This document shows positions 43,057 through 52,354 of a stretch of 64,000 bases of DNA, piece by piece. A program made the translations under genes and the position numbers. The notes below the pieces were generated by a model. That model saw only the letters and a list, made by a program, of their open reading frames with translations. It did no database searches and was not told where the DNA came from. Source of the DNA: Sphingobacterium sp. SRCM116780 (GTDB lineage Bacteria > Bacteroidota > Bacteroidia > Sphingobacteriales > Sphingobacteriaceae); contig NZ_CP090446.1 of assembly GCF_021442025.1 (NCBI RefSeq), positions 2,728,001 to 2,792,000 of the forward strand, in the 5' to 3' direction. Every line of letters starts with the position of its first letter. Positions within the stretch are counted from its first letter, which is position 1.

Positions 43057-44346
43057 TTATTTTAGATTACTTTGGATATCCTCGAGAGATTTACCTTTAG
43101 TCTCTGGAATAAACAGAATGAATACAAAGGATAAAACGACCATGATAGCATAAAATAAAAAGATGTAATATCCACCATCTTTTACACTTTCAACAACAAT
43201 CGGGAAGATCCAGGAAATTGCAGCAGCAAATACCCAATGTGTCGTACTTCCTAAAGAAGACCCTTTAGCTCGCACCTCGTTCGGAAATATTTCAGCCAGA
43301 AACACCCATATAACAGCTCCTTGAGACAAAGCAAAGCTTGCAATAAAACCTATAATATAAAATAATAAAAAGGAGGAGTTTTGACCTTTAAGATCAAATG
43401 CAGTAAGTAAGAGAAATACAAACATACCTACAGCTCCAACCAATAGCAGCTTCTTGCGCCCGAACTTATCAATGATACTCATTCCCAAAAAAGTAAACAA
43501 CACATTAGTTCCCCCTATAAAAATAGGTTGCATGAAAGCCAATTTTGAATCAAATCCTGCCATTTCAAAAATACGAGGAGCATAATACAAAATCGCGTTA
43601 ATCCCCGTCAGTTGATTGAAGAATGCCAGAAGCACTGCAAAGATGATTGGTTTAATATATTTGGACTGAAATAGAGCTACGCTCTCCGTCTTTTCGTCAT
43701 CCGCCACCGTTATAATAGAAAAGGGTTGTTGAAGCTGATCAAAAACCTCTTTTGCAGCATCCATTTTATGATGTAAAGCCAACCATCTCGGACTTTCAGG
43801 GATCTGCTTGAGCAAGAAATAAAATAATAAAGCTGGTAAAGCCATAATACCCAACATATAACGCCATGAATCGTCACCAATACCCATAAACATATAATTG
43901 GTGAGATAAGCTATAAAAATTCCAGACACAATCATGATCTGAAACAATCCAGTAAGCTTACCACGATCTTTGGCAGGTGAGATTTCAGAAATATACACCG
44001 GTCCTACAACTGAGCTGATTCCGACAGCCAAACCACCCAGGAACCTAAAGAGTAAGAACATCTCCCAAACAGGTGCAACTCCACAGCCTATAGCGGAGAA
44101 TACATACAATAAGGCGATAAAGAGCAACACCAACTTACGACCGTACTTTTCAGAAATACGACCTGCAACTATTGCTCCCACTATTGTTCCGATCAAGGAA
44201 ATAGACACCGTAAGGCCATGCCAGAAAGAGTTTAAGTGCCATAATTTTTGAATCGTCTGCTCTGCTCCAGAGATTACGGCAGTTTCAAAACCGAACAAGA
44301 AACCTCCTAAAGAGGCTATTAACGAATATTTCCAAACATGTTTCAT
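43057..44346 (-). CDS. MFS sugar porter (sugar/H+ symporter)
   Basis: Twelve membrane helices in 429 residues with the sugar porter signatures: GRISEKYGRKLVLL after helix 2, PESPRWL after helix 6, DKFGRKKLLLVG after helix 8 and PETKGKSLEDI at the end. QLTGINAILYYAPRIF resembles the sugar-binding helix 7 of XylE and GalP. It probably imports the hexose released in the periplasm. Its start overlaps the end of the ROK kinase gene by 4 bases. It is the last gene of the locus. Confidence 0.95.
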   Translation of the reverse strand: MKHVWKYSLIASLGGFLFGFETAVISGAEQTIQKLWHLNSFWHGLTVSISLIGTIVGAIVAGRISEKYGRKLVLLFIALLYVFSAIGCGVAPVWEMFLLFRFLGGLAVGISSVVGPVYISEISPAKDRGKLTGLFQIMIVSGIFIAYLTNYMFMGIGDDSWRYMLGIMALPALLFYFLLKQIPESPRWLALHHKMDAAKEVFDQLQQPFSIITVADDEKTESVALFQSKYIKPIIFAVLLAFFNQLTGINAILYYAPRIFEMAGFDSKLAFMQPIFIGGTNVLFTFLGMSIIDKFGRKKLLLVGAVGMFVFLLLTAFDLKGQNSSFLLFYIIGFIASFALSQGAVIWVFLAEIFPNEVRAKGSSLGSTTHWVFAAAISWIFPIVVESVKDGGYYIFLFYAIMVVLSFVFILFIPETKGKSLEDIQSNLK

Positions 44347-45191
44347 ATTTCAACACTTGATGTTAAACCAAAAAATAAATTGCGCTCATCAAAAGAAGCT
44401 ATCTGTATAGGAATAGCAATAGCCTGTTGAATCTGCGGTAAAAATAAACGACTAGCCTGAGCAATACTTCCTCCTAATACGATACAATCCGGATTCAGCA
44501 AAATAATGTATTGCTCAATAAAGTCTATCAAAGCTTTCGAAAGATAATCGAACACTTGTCGACATTCATCTTCCAATCCTTTGGTTTCAATTAGCGCTTT
44601 CACATGAGGGATATGATGTACTCCTAGACCATTCAAGAAAGATATCATACCTCTCGTTGAGATATAGTCTTCCGCTATTCCATTACGAAAAGAGGCAGAA
44701 CCATAGTTAAGATCACGAATCTGATGGGAATGATATTCCGCAGATCCCAGGCCTGTACCCAACGTCAGCCCGACGACCTTCTTGTCAGACAAGTTATAAT
44801 AAAATACCTCTCCCATTAAAAAGGACAATGCATCATTAAAAAACCAGATATGTTCAGTTGGTAGATTATACTGTTGAGAAAAATAGTTCTTCAAATCGGC
44901 ATGTAGCAATGCCTGATACTTGTGCATACCATCCATAAGACACACTCCTTTCTCATAATCAAATGGGCCAGGAATGGAAACGATCATTCCTTCCACTGTT
45001 GCACCTGCTGTATGGAGGACCTCACTAATCACCAGACCCCATTCCTGCAAAATAGCTGATCGATCTCCCAGACTATCAACTGCTCCCACCCTGTGGGAAT
45101 CATTCCACAGGGTAAGATCCTTTGTATTAACAATACCCGCAGAGATATGCGTTCCACCGATATCCAAACAAATTACGAATCTATTTTCCAT
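44343..45191 (-). CDS. ROK family sugar kinase lacking the zinc motif
   Basis: From the ATG at 45191 the protein has 282 residues and begins MENRFVICLDIGGTHISAG, the phosphate-binding motif of ROK kinases. NDALSFLMGE holds the catalytic Asp, and LTLGTGLGSAEY the second phosphate loop. The usual zinc-binding CxCGxxGC that follows this loop is absent, replaced by LNYGSASFRNGIAEDYIS. It probably phosphorylates a hexose such as mannose or glucose after import. An earlier in-frame start at 45236 would run deep into the preceding gene. It overlaps the GH130 gene by 11 bases. Confidence 0.88.
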   Translation of the reverse strand: MENRFVICLDIGGTHISAGIVNTKDLTLWNDSHRVGAVDSLGDRSAILQEWGLVISEVLHTAGATVEGMIVSIPGPFDYEKGVCLMDGMHKYQALLHADLKNYFSQQYNLPTEHIWFFNDALSFLMGEVFYYNLSDKKVVGLTLGTGLGSAEYHSHQIRDLNYGSASFRNGIAEDYISTRGMISFLNGLGVHHIPHVKALIETKGLEDECRQVFDYLSKALIDFIEQYIILLNPDCIVLGGSIAQASRLFLPQIQQAIAIPIQIASFDERNLFFGLTSSVEI

Positions 45192-46347
45192 ATGATGATG
45201 GTAGGGGGTCAAAAGCTGTTGAATCAGTAGGATCAAATACAGATACCCCTACCTTAGAATCAGCACATCCATAATACAAGAACCATTTAGAGTGGAAATA
45301 AACAAGTCCTTGAATAAAGACAGTTCCATCCACGTATTGTCCACTTTTTTCAAAGTCTTCCATTGGTCGCATAAACGGCACATCCAATCGTTTCAATACC
45401 CGAGTAGGATCATTCTTGTCAAATAAGACCTGCCCTGCACTATAAGTACCTAAGGTGAAACGCTTATCACCTTGTTTTTTATGGTTTTTCCCGTTATACA
45501 GTAGTAAAATACCTTTATCTGTTAGAATTGCTGGAGGACCACACTCGGTCAGTTCACTATCGAAGAACCCAGGACGTGGCATGATGAATTTAGCAATCTC
45601 TCCTTTATCATCCAATATAGGTTCCCAATCCACCAAATTTTCAGAGGTAGCTCCTGATACCCCGTGCTCTCCCCAATACATCCAGTACTTCCCTTTCCAT
45701 TTGGTGATAACTAATCGATCATTCTTGACCGTTGTCAGGATGGAAGCTGACTTATGAGGCGTATCCACTAATTTAGTATAATGCGCATTTTTGAAGATTG
45801 GCCCATGCTTTTTCCAGGTCACTAAATCTTTAGATGTCGCGATCCCTAAACGCGGTACATCCCTATTCCATTGTGTATAGATCACGACATAAGTGCCATC
45901 CTCTGTCACTGCTAAACGAGGATCTTCCACACCTCCTGGCCATTCATAAGATTTTTGTGCATCATTGTCTGGATAGAGTACTGGAGTTTTGCTACGTTCA
46001 AAATGAATACCATCCAAGCTGCTAGCAAGACCTAGTCGAGAAGTTCTGAAACCAATTCCTACACCAAATTTATCTTCCGCGCGATACAATAGGCACACTT
46101 TGCCATCCTTCACAACAGCCCCTGGATTGAAGGTATCATTTTCCTCCCAACGCACCATCTTTCCACTCATTGGATCTAGAAATGAAGCCGTAGAATCTGG
46201 TTCTATAATAGGGTTGACCTTTTCAGGACGGGTAAAACCACCAAGTGTCCAATCCGGAACAATCTGTTTGTTTTCATCTTTCTGATGTTTACAAGATAGC
46301 GTAAGCGCTAAAAAAAAGAAAGGTAAGAGCTTTAAATTCTTCATCAT
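45181..46347 (-). CDS. GH130 family beta-mannoside hydrolase or phosphorylase, lipoprotein
   Basis: The lipobox LTLSC (Cys19) indicates a lipid-anchored exported protein. The 388 residues form a five-bladed propeller with GH130 motifs: TFNPGAVVKDGKVCLLYRAED near residue 75, GGVEDPRL near 145 (the conserved Glu-Asp-Pro-Arg of the active site), and RPMEDFEKSGQYVDGTVF near the end. Family members cleave beta-1,2 or beta-1,4 mannosides by phosphorolysis in the cytoplasm; exported ones are mostly hydrolases, which fits here. The gene abuts susD (shared base) and overlaps the ROK kinase gene. Confidence 0.88.
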   Translation of the reverse strand: MMKNLKLLPFFFLALTLSCKHQKDENKQIVPDWTLGGFTRPEKVNPIIEPDSTASFLDPMSGKMVRWEENDTFNPGAVVKDGKVCLLYRAEDKFGVGIGFRTSRLGLASSLDGIHFERSKTPVLYPDNDAQKSYEWPGGVEDPRLAVTEDGTYVVIYTQWNRDVPRLGIATSKDLVTWKKHGPIFKNAHYTKLVDTPHKSASILTTVKNDRLVITKWKGKYWMYWGEHGVSGATSENLVDWEPILDDKGEIAKFIMPRPGFFDSELTECGPPAILTDKGILLLYNGKNHKKQGDKRFTLGTYSAGQVLFDKNDPTRVLKRLDVPFMRPMEDFEKSGQYVDGTVFIQGLVYFHSKWFLYYGCADSKVGVSVFDPTDSTAFDPLPSSYGK

Positions 46348-47804
46348 TAATATCCAGTGTTTTGTACTATTTTACCTGCGGTCTTATCTACTTCAGCTTG
46401 TGGTATTGGATACAAGTTATGTTTATCCGCATAAGGTTTACCCAATGCATTCAACGTCTGTTTTGCAATGTTCCATCGACGTAAGTCACTCATTCGATGA
46501 CATTCCAGCCCTAATTCCACTCGACGTTCGTGTTGCAACCATTGCATAGCCTGATTGGCATCTGTAGTGTTGACATTTCTATCGGGCAGCACGCCAGCTT
46601 GTCCTGCTCTAGCACGCTGTCTTATTTGATTAATTATTGTAACCCCTGCACTTAATTGGTTAGTACGAATTAAAGCTTCAGCTTTCCATAATAACACATC
46701 CGAATAACGAATAAAAATCTTGTTTACTGGTGAGTCATCATTTCCTTTAAATACGGTATTTTGTGCACCTAATAATTTATAGATCGCCTGATCCGTCACA
46801 TTTACCGTCAATTCTTTTCTTGGATCATTCGTTTCGAATTCAGACAAGAAATTTGTAGAAGGAGCATAAAATCCCCAACCCATCAATGCTGTCAATCCAT
46901 TACCATGCAAAGGTTGTTGTCCATTTTGGTGATCATAAATAAAAATATTCTCATTTTCATTGTAGGCCTTACTTTCATCAAAAGCATCAAAATAACGAGT
47001 ATTTAAACTGTAGAATCCAAGTTGATCTAACGCACCCACTTGATTGATTACTCCTTGCCAATCTTCATTAAACAAAGCAACCTTAGCCATTAAGGCTATA
47101 GCTGCACCTTTGGATACACGCCATTTGTCGGTTGTGTGGCTGTACTTAGTAGTAGGTATACCTGTTATCGCTACTTGTAGGTCGGTCTTGATCTGTTCAT
47201 AAACATCCTTTTTAGGAACCCGAACAGCCACCTCATAGGCTTCATTAAAACTACTCAATGGTTTCAACACCATGGGTACATCGCCAAAATACTTAACCAA
47301 GTCAAAATAGAAAAATGCTCTTAAAAAAGAACTTTCTCCAAGTAATTGCATCCTTTTTTCTTCATTGAAGTTAAGTTTCTTTAAGATCGCTGGGTCCGTC
47401 AGTTGAAAGATTGCCATATTACACCTGGCGATACCCTCATAGTCATACTTCCAGATCCCTGCAAATGCACCGTTCTCAGCCGTAAAATTAAAATTGGCCA
47501 CATCATCCATCCAAGCCTGATCTCCATCTGGCGACCATTTTTTGTTCGCATCACCAGAAGCAAAATCTTCGAGGATAAAATCAGGACGAACAACCAAACC
47601 TCCGTTCCAATCCCAGTTTCCAAAAATATTCAATGTATAAGCTAAAGGTCTATAAGCATTATTGATACCTGTCATCACCGTACCTTCAGTCGGATCTCCT
47701 TGTACCTGTTCTTCTGTGAGAATACCAATAGGCTCCTTATCAAGCCATTTAGAACAGCCTGTTAATGTCAACATTCCCAAACTATATAGAATAATCTTTT
47801 TCAT
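46347..47804 (-). CDS. SusD/RagB family outer membrane lipoprotein
   Basis: The lipobox LTGC (Cys17) anchors this 485-residue protein to the outside of the outer membrane. It has the SusD pattern: helical TPR-like N-terminal part (NNAYRPLAYTLNIFGNWDWN; GESSFLRAFFYFDLVKYFGDVPMV), then IFIRYSDVLLWKAEALIRTNQ and LQHERRVELGLECHRMSDLRRW and a C-terminal YPIPQAEVD. It caps the SusC channel and binds the glycan. The gap after susC is only 4 bases. Confidence 0.96.
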   Translation of the reverse strand: MKKIILYSLGMLTLTGCSKWLDKEPIGILTEEQVQGDPTEGTVMTGINNAYRPLAYTLNIFGNWDWNGGLVVRPDFILEDFASGDANKKWSPDGDQAWMDDVANFNFTAENGAFAGIWKYDYEGIARCNMAIFQLTDPAILKKLNFNEEKRMQLLGESSFLRAFFYFDLVKYFGDVPMVLKPLSSFNEAYEVAVRVPKKDVYEQIKTDLQVAITGIPTTKYSHTTDKWRVSKGAAIALMAKVALFNEDWQGVINQVGALDQLGFYSLNTRYFDAFDESKAYNENENIFIYDHQNGQQPLHGNGLTALMGWGFYAPSTNFLSEFETNDPRKELTVNVTDQAIYKLLGAQNTVFKGNDDSPVNKIFIRYSDVLLWKAEALIRTNQLSAGVTIINQIRQRARAGQAGVLPDRNVNTTDANQAMQWLQHERRVELGLECHRMSDLRRWNIAKQTLNALGKPYADKHNLYPIPQAEVDKTAGKIVQNTGY

Positions 47805-47808
47805 ATTG

Positions 47809-50800
47809 CTAAAAATTAAAGTTAATACCTAATAATACTGATTTAGACTGAGGGTAGGTTCCCCTATCAATCAGGTCTGTAGTCTCTGGATCCAACCCCT
47901 TGTAATTGGTCCAAGTAAACAAATTCTGACAAGAAACATATACACGCGCCTGATTGATTTTATATTTAGACAAGAGCTTTCCGAAGGAATACCCCAACTC
48001 AATATTCTTAAGACGTAGATAGGAGGCATCTTCAATATAAAGAGAAGAGAACTTGCTGATACCGGTATCTTCAAATGCTACCCTTGGTAAACTATTGCTA
48101 CTACCCTCTCCATCCCATGCATCCAGCATACGGGTCGAATAATTGAACGGACGTGTATCAAAATCAACAATACGCATGGCATCGTTGTAACGATCCACAT
48201 CACCTACTCCTTGAAAAAACACATTAAGATCAAACCCTTTCACATTTACCTGTCCAAAGAAACCATAGCTCCATTTAGGAATTGAATTACCAATATACGT
48301 ACGGTCAGAATCGTTAATCACACCATCATTATTCAGATCTTTAAACTTAACATCCCCTGGTTTGTTCAAAGGATTACTAATTCCAAAAAGGTGACTTGTG
48401 ATCTCATTTTCATTTTGGTAGATTCCTTCCATCACATATCCATAATACGTGTCCATAGATTGTCCGACCTCTACACGAGATACAGTCCCAGTGATTCGTG
48501 GTAGATTCTCATGCAGTGCAACCACTTTATTGCTTATACCTGTTACATTTCCCCCTAAGGCATATCCAAAATCAGAACCGATTTTATCCGCGAACTTAAG
48601 ATTTAGCTCAAAACCTTTGTTATCCACTTGTCCCGCATTGACATAGGTTGGACTCACATCACCTACTAAACTAGGCAAACTTAACTCCAACAAGATATCA
48701 TTCGTTTTTTTCTGAAATAGATCTGCATTAAGTTCCAGTTTGTTTTGGAACAAACGCATATCGATCCCTATATTATTTTGACGAGTGGATTCCCATTTGT
48801 ACTTGGAGTTACCATATCGTGTAATATCTCCTTCTCTACTAAACAAAGTTAAATAGGCATAGTTAGGAATGTTCTGATTACCCAATGCACCCGAGCTGGC
48901 TCTCAGTTTTAAATAAGAAACAATATCGTTTTTGGGAAAGAAATCCTCATTCGTCACTGTCCATCCTGCTGCTACAGAAGGAAAATATCCCCATTTATTA
49001 TCCGAACCAAATCGAGACGAAGCATCTGCACGGATATTACCCGTTAAACTATATCGATCCTTGTAGATATAAGTCATCGAACTGAACAAGGAGAACAATG
49101 CCCATTCCTGTGCAAAGCCCCCATTCCAAAGATCCTGGGTAGTACCTCCTAAGTTCATATATTGAAAACGATCTGATTCATATTCATATCGACGTCTGGA
49201 AGCATTGATCGAACTTCCATTATTCGTAATAAATTCAGTCCCCGCCAGTGCATTGATCTGGTGGTCTCCTATGGTTTTGTTGTAATTAAATACATTATTC
49301 CAAGTCAATGTATAATCATCTCCACGATCTTCATTCAATCCGTTTGGTCTATTTATCCTTCCCAATCCCGCATCAATAGGGTTTCCTGCCCCATCATCAT
49401 CTCCATAGTTTTGCATGAATGCTTTATTGTGATTAAAGTTCATCTCTATCCCTAAAGAGCTTCTAAATGTCAAAGACTTATCCTTTAAAACGTCTACACT
49501 TCCCTCCACATTTCCAAAGAGTTTATACTGCTTTTGGTTGTTATTGGAAAAATAAGCAAGAGCTATAGGATTTTGGCTCCACTCATAGAGATTGGATTGA
49601 AAGTTTGAAGGACTGACATAAAAGGGTAAATCAGTAAAAGGATCTTCGGCCGAATAGGTTGGATCTCCAGTATCTTTGTAAACAGAAAGAACTGGAGGCC
49701 TCAAAAAAGCATGACGAATGATGCCTGGTACATCTCCTTTGGAAGAAACTACAAATTTATCTTGATGGTTTAATAAGATATTCGATTTGATCTGAATACG
49801 ATCTGTCAGTTTTGCAGTCACATTGCTACGGAACTCCAAACGTTTGTATCGATCATTATCGAAGCGGAGGATGCCATCTTGATTAAAGTAACCAGAAGAA
49901 AACATGTAAGTTACCTTTTCGTTACCTCCAGAAGCACTTAATTGAAAACTTTGAGTATGGCCATTCTCAAAAAGCTCATTCATCCAATTCGTATTTGCCA
50001 GATCTGTACGCCCTTTCTGTAGCGTATAGGGATTTGTCCCCGTTGAATTGGAGTTATTCCAAGCTTTTTCAACAGTATTTAAATACTGTTCCGTATTCAT
50101 CATGACTGGTAGATTGGTCACCTGTTGTATACCGCTATACAGATTGACGTCAAACTTAGTCTTGCCAGCTGTGCCTTTTTTGGTCGTCACGATGATCACC
50201 CCTGCCGCAGCCCTTGAACCATAGATAGAGGCAGCTGACGCATCTTTTAATACTGAAATAGAGGCTACATCTGCTGGATTGATAAAACTAAAGTTAGTCG
50301 TAGGAATTCCATCTACGATAAACAGAGGTGAATTATTGCCTAATGTACCTACACCTCGTACGCGGATATCAATATCATCTCCAGGTTGACCTGTAGATTG
50401 AGTAACGTTAATACCTGTAGCCTGGCCTTGCAAAAGTTGAGAGATATCTTGTACGCGGCGTTTGTCAGCAATAGACATATCGACCCGACTTATGGCACCA
50501 TTGATGTTGGACTTTTTCAGCGAATTATAGCCGACCACTACCACTTCGTCAACCTGTAGACTATGACTAGTCAAGGTTACAGTTATAGCTGTATTCGATG
50601 ACAACGTGATCTGTTGTTTATCAAATCCTGTAAATGTTATCTCTAGCACATCATTTGGCTTTCCTTGTATACTGAATATACCACCTGGGTCGGTAGCCGT
50701 CATTAAATTGGAGGTAAGATTACGCACAGATGCACCCAATAAGGCACGACCTGTATCATCCAATACTTTACCTGTGTACGTTTGTTGTACAGATGTTGTG

Positions 50801-50916
50801 GCATCGATCGATTTTGTTTTTGCACGACCTGCATACGGTAGTGCAATCGATAATATACCACATACAATAAGTTTACTTACTGTCCCCAACGGATTGGAAA
50901 ATTGTGATTTTATCAT
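47809..50916 (-). CDS. SusC/RagA family TonB-linked outer membrane transporter
   Basis: The 1035-residue protein imports glycan oligosaccharides through the outer membrane using TonB energy. A signal peptide (about 1-33) is followed by a CarboxypepD_reg-like domain (about 45-120), the VDEVVVVGYNSLKKSNINGAI TonB-box region, the plug (about 135-240 with DISQLLQGQATGINVTQ and the SusC signature DASAASIYGSRAAAGVIIVTTKKG), then the 22-strand barrel ending FNF. It is the first structural gene of the locus, with a promoter and LacI-type palindrome just upstream. Confidence 0.97.
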   Translation of the reverse strand: MIKSQFSNPLGTVSKLIVCGILSIALPYAGRAKTKSIDATTSVQQTYTGKVLDDTGRALLGASVRNLTSNLMTATDPGGIFSIQGKPNDVLEITFTGFDKQQITLSSNTAITVTLTSHSLQVDEVVVVGYNSLKKSNINGAISRVDMSIADKRRVQDISQLLQGQATGINVTQSTGQPGDDIDIRVRGVGTLGNNSPLFIVDGIPTTNFSFINPADVASISVLKDASAASIYGSRAAAGVIIVTTKKGTAGKTKFDVNLYSGIQQVTNLPVMMNTEQYLNTVEKAWNNSNSTGTNPYTLQKGRTDLANTNWMNELFENGHTQSFQLSASGGNEKVTYMFSSGYFNQDGILRFDNDRYKRLEFRSNVTAKLTDRIQIKSNILLNHQDKFVVSSKGDVPGIIRHAFLRPPVLSVYKDTGDPTYSAEDPFTDLPFYVSPSNFQSNLYEWSQNPIALAYFSNNNQKQYKLFGNVEGSVDVLKDKSLTFRSSLGIEMNFNHNKAFMQNYGDDDGAGNPIDAGLGRINRPNGLNEDRGDDYTLTWNNVFNYNKTIGDHQINALAGTEFITNNGSSINASRRRYEYESDRFQYMNLGGTTQDLWNGGFAQEWALFSLFSSMTYIYKDRYSLTGNIRADASSRFGSDNKWGYFPSVAAGWTVTNEDFFPKNDIVSYLKLRASSGALGNQNIPNYAYLTLFSREGDITRYGNSKYKWESTRQNNIGIDMRLFQNKLELNADLFQKKTNDILLELSLPSLVGDVSPTYVNAGQVDNKGFELNLKFADKIGSDFGYALGGNVTGISNKVVALHENLPRITGTVSRVEVGQSMDTYYGYVMEGIYQNENEITSHLFGISNPLNKPGDVKFKDLNNDGVINDSDRTYIGNSIPKWSYGFFGQVNVKGFDLNVFFQGVGDVDRYNDAMRIVDFDTRPFNYSTRMLDAWDGEGSSNSLPRVAFEDTGISKFSSLYIEDASYLRLKNIELGYSFGKLLSKYKINQARVYVSCQNLFTWTNYKGLDPETTDLIDRGTYPQSKSVLLGINFNF

Positions 50917-50947
50917 AATAAGTTTATAAATTGGTTACTTAAATCAA

Positions 50948-51004
50948 CTGAAAAACCGGTTTTGCAGTTAAAGTAAAGCTATGCTATTTAAAATTAATCT
51001 CCAA
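50948..51004 (-). promoter_or_regulatory. susC promoter and LacI-type operator
   Basis: On the minus strand TTG (complement of 51002-51004), 20 bases and TAGCTTTA (complement of 50974-50981) form a near-consensus promoter. Immediately downstream, 50948-50967 is an 18-of-20 palindrome with core AAAACCGGTTTT (50952-50963), of the size and CG centre typical of LacI-family operators. Bound regulator would block transcription around its start. The lacI gene ends just upstream. Confidence 0.7.
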
Positions 51005-51011
51005 ATTTTTT

Positions 51012-52004
51012 TTAACAGGAGCTATTTCTAACGATAAGGTTGGAAGGAATTATGATTTTGGAAATAGGGCTACTTCCATCATTAATCTGCTGTAAAAGTA
51101 AGTCTACTGTATGTTTAGCCAAAAGTTCCAGCGGCTGATGTATACACGATATTGGAGGATTCATAAGGTCAAAGAGATCATGATCATCAAAAGCAATGAC
51201 ACCATACTGTTTGTTCTGTGTTTTGCACATCTCAATAGCTTTGAGTCCTGCAATACATAGATAATTGGTTGTAAAATAGATGGCATCCAGATCTGGATTT
51301 TTCTTAAGCCATGCTCGTATTTCGGTTATCGCTTGTGATTTATAATTTTCAAAAGGTACCGAAAGTATCTTGGTTGATATCCTCTTCTCTTTCAACAAAT
51401 CCTCATATGCTTTACGGCGCTCCGCCATTTGGGGTTGTACGGAATTGATCGTTACCATACCTACATTCTTGAAATCACGCCCTAATAAGTGCAGGCATGC
51501 CTCACGACTCGCCTCATAGTTATTAGTTCCCACATAATTAACCTCTACTTCAGGAATATTGCGATCAAAAATGACCAACGGTACCTGACTATTGACAATC
51601 TTATTGACACTTTCCACCAAGTCTTGTGTCGGTGCTAGGATAATTCCCTCGACCTTCTTCTCTAGCATCGTATCAATAATTGTAGACGCTACGCGACTGT
51701 CTCCCATCGTACTGCTGTACAGGACATGGTAATCAAACACACGGAGATACGCTTCAATATACAATGCAATAGGTCCAAAAAAAGAATCTCCAATATTCTC
51801 TACAATCAAACCAATCGTGTGTGATTTTCCTGTAGCCAAACTTTTGGCTAAAGCATTGGGTTTGTATCCGATTTGCTCAACATAATCCAATATCCGCTTC
51901 TCCAGAGTTTTGCTAATACGCCCCTGCTCTGCTTTTCCGTTAATGACCAATGAAACGGTAGATTTGGATACTTTTAAATATTTTGCGATTTCATTAATAG
52001 ACAT
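51012..52004 (-). CDS. LacI family transcriptional regulator
   Basis: The 330-residue protein has an N-terminal helix-turn-helix (SINEIAKYLKVSKSTVSLVINGK) and hinge region (YKPNALAKSLATGKSHTIGLIVENI), then a periplasmic-binding-type sensor domain to the end. It lies upstream of susC in the same direction and is the natural candidate to bind the palindrome at 50948-50967. The effector would be a sugar or sugar phosphate from the locus substrate. LacI regulators of SusCD loci are less common than HTCS or ECF systems. Confidence 0.95.
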   Translation of the reverse strand: MSINEIAKYLKVSKSTVSLVINGKAEQGRISKTLEKRILDYVEQIGYKPNALAKSLATGKSHTIGLIVENIGDSFFGPIALYIEAYLRVFDYHVLYSSTMGDSRVASTIIDTMLEKKVEGIILAPTQDLVESVNKIVNSQVPLVIFDRNIPEVEVNYVGTNNYEASREACLHLLGRDFKNVGMVTINSVQPQMAERRKAYEDLLKEKRISTKILSVPFENYKSQAITEIRAWLKKNPDLDAIYFTTNYLCIAGLKAIEMCKTQNKQYGVIAFDDHDLFDLMNPPISCIHQPLELLAKHTVDLLLQQINDGSSPISKIIIPSNLIVRNSSC

Positions 52005-52034
52005 ACTCCACCAAAATACGTATTTCTAATCATT

Positions 52035-52058
52035 TTATTATGCTAAACAACATAATAA
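52035..52058. repeat. 8-bp inverted repeat upstream of lacI
   Basis: TTATTATG (52035-52042) and CATAATAA (52051-52058) are exact complements 8 bases apart, 31 bases before the lacI ATG. It could be an autoregulatory site, but it differs from the susC palindrome. Confidence 0.4.
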
Positions 52059-52239
52059 TTCTTCTGAAAATCTTTATTTAGAATTTAGCTTCGTCTTTAT
52101 CCGAATGACGAATCCACTTATTGCCATAACATAAATTAGGTTAAACAAACCGTATAGCTTGGAAATAAATACTGCGATGTAAGTAGCTGTTTTGAAAAAT
52201 GATTAGTCTTAACATCAATACAAGCTTTTAGATAAAGAT

Positions 52240-52309
52240 CTTATTTCATACTATTGTCGTTTTGCTTCATTTGACAGTATGTAGACAGAACAGTCGATAT
52301 ATTACAATA
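52240..52309 (+). repeat. direct repeat copy 2 flanking the utilisation locus
   Basis: This 70-base stretch is the partner of 42863-42921 and contains an extra 11 bases bounded by short ACAG repeats. It lies in the upstream region of the LLM oxidoreductase gene, 46 bases before its ATG. The rest of the 52005-52354 intergenic region shows no gene. Confidence 0.8.
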
Positions 52310-52354
52310 CATTTATCTAACAATAAGAGATTTTATTCATTTCGAGTTCATAGC

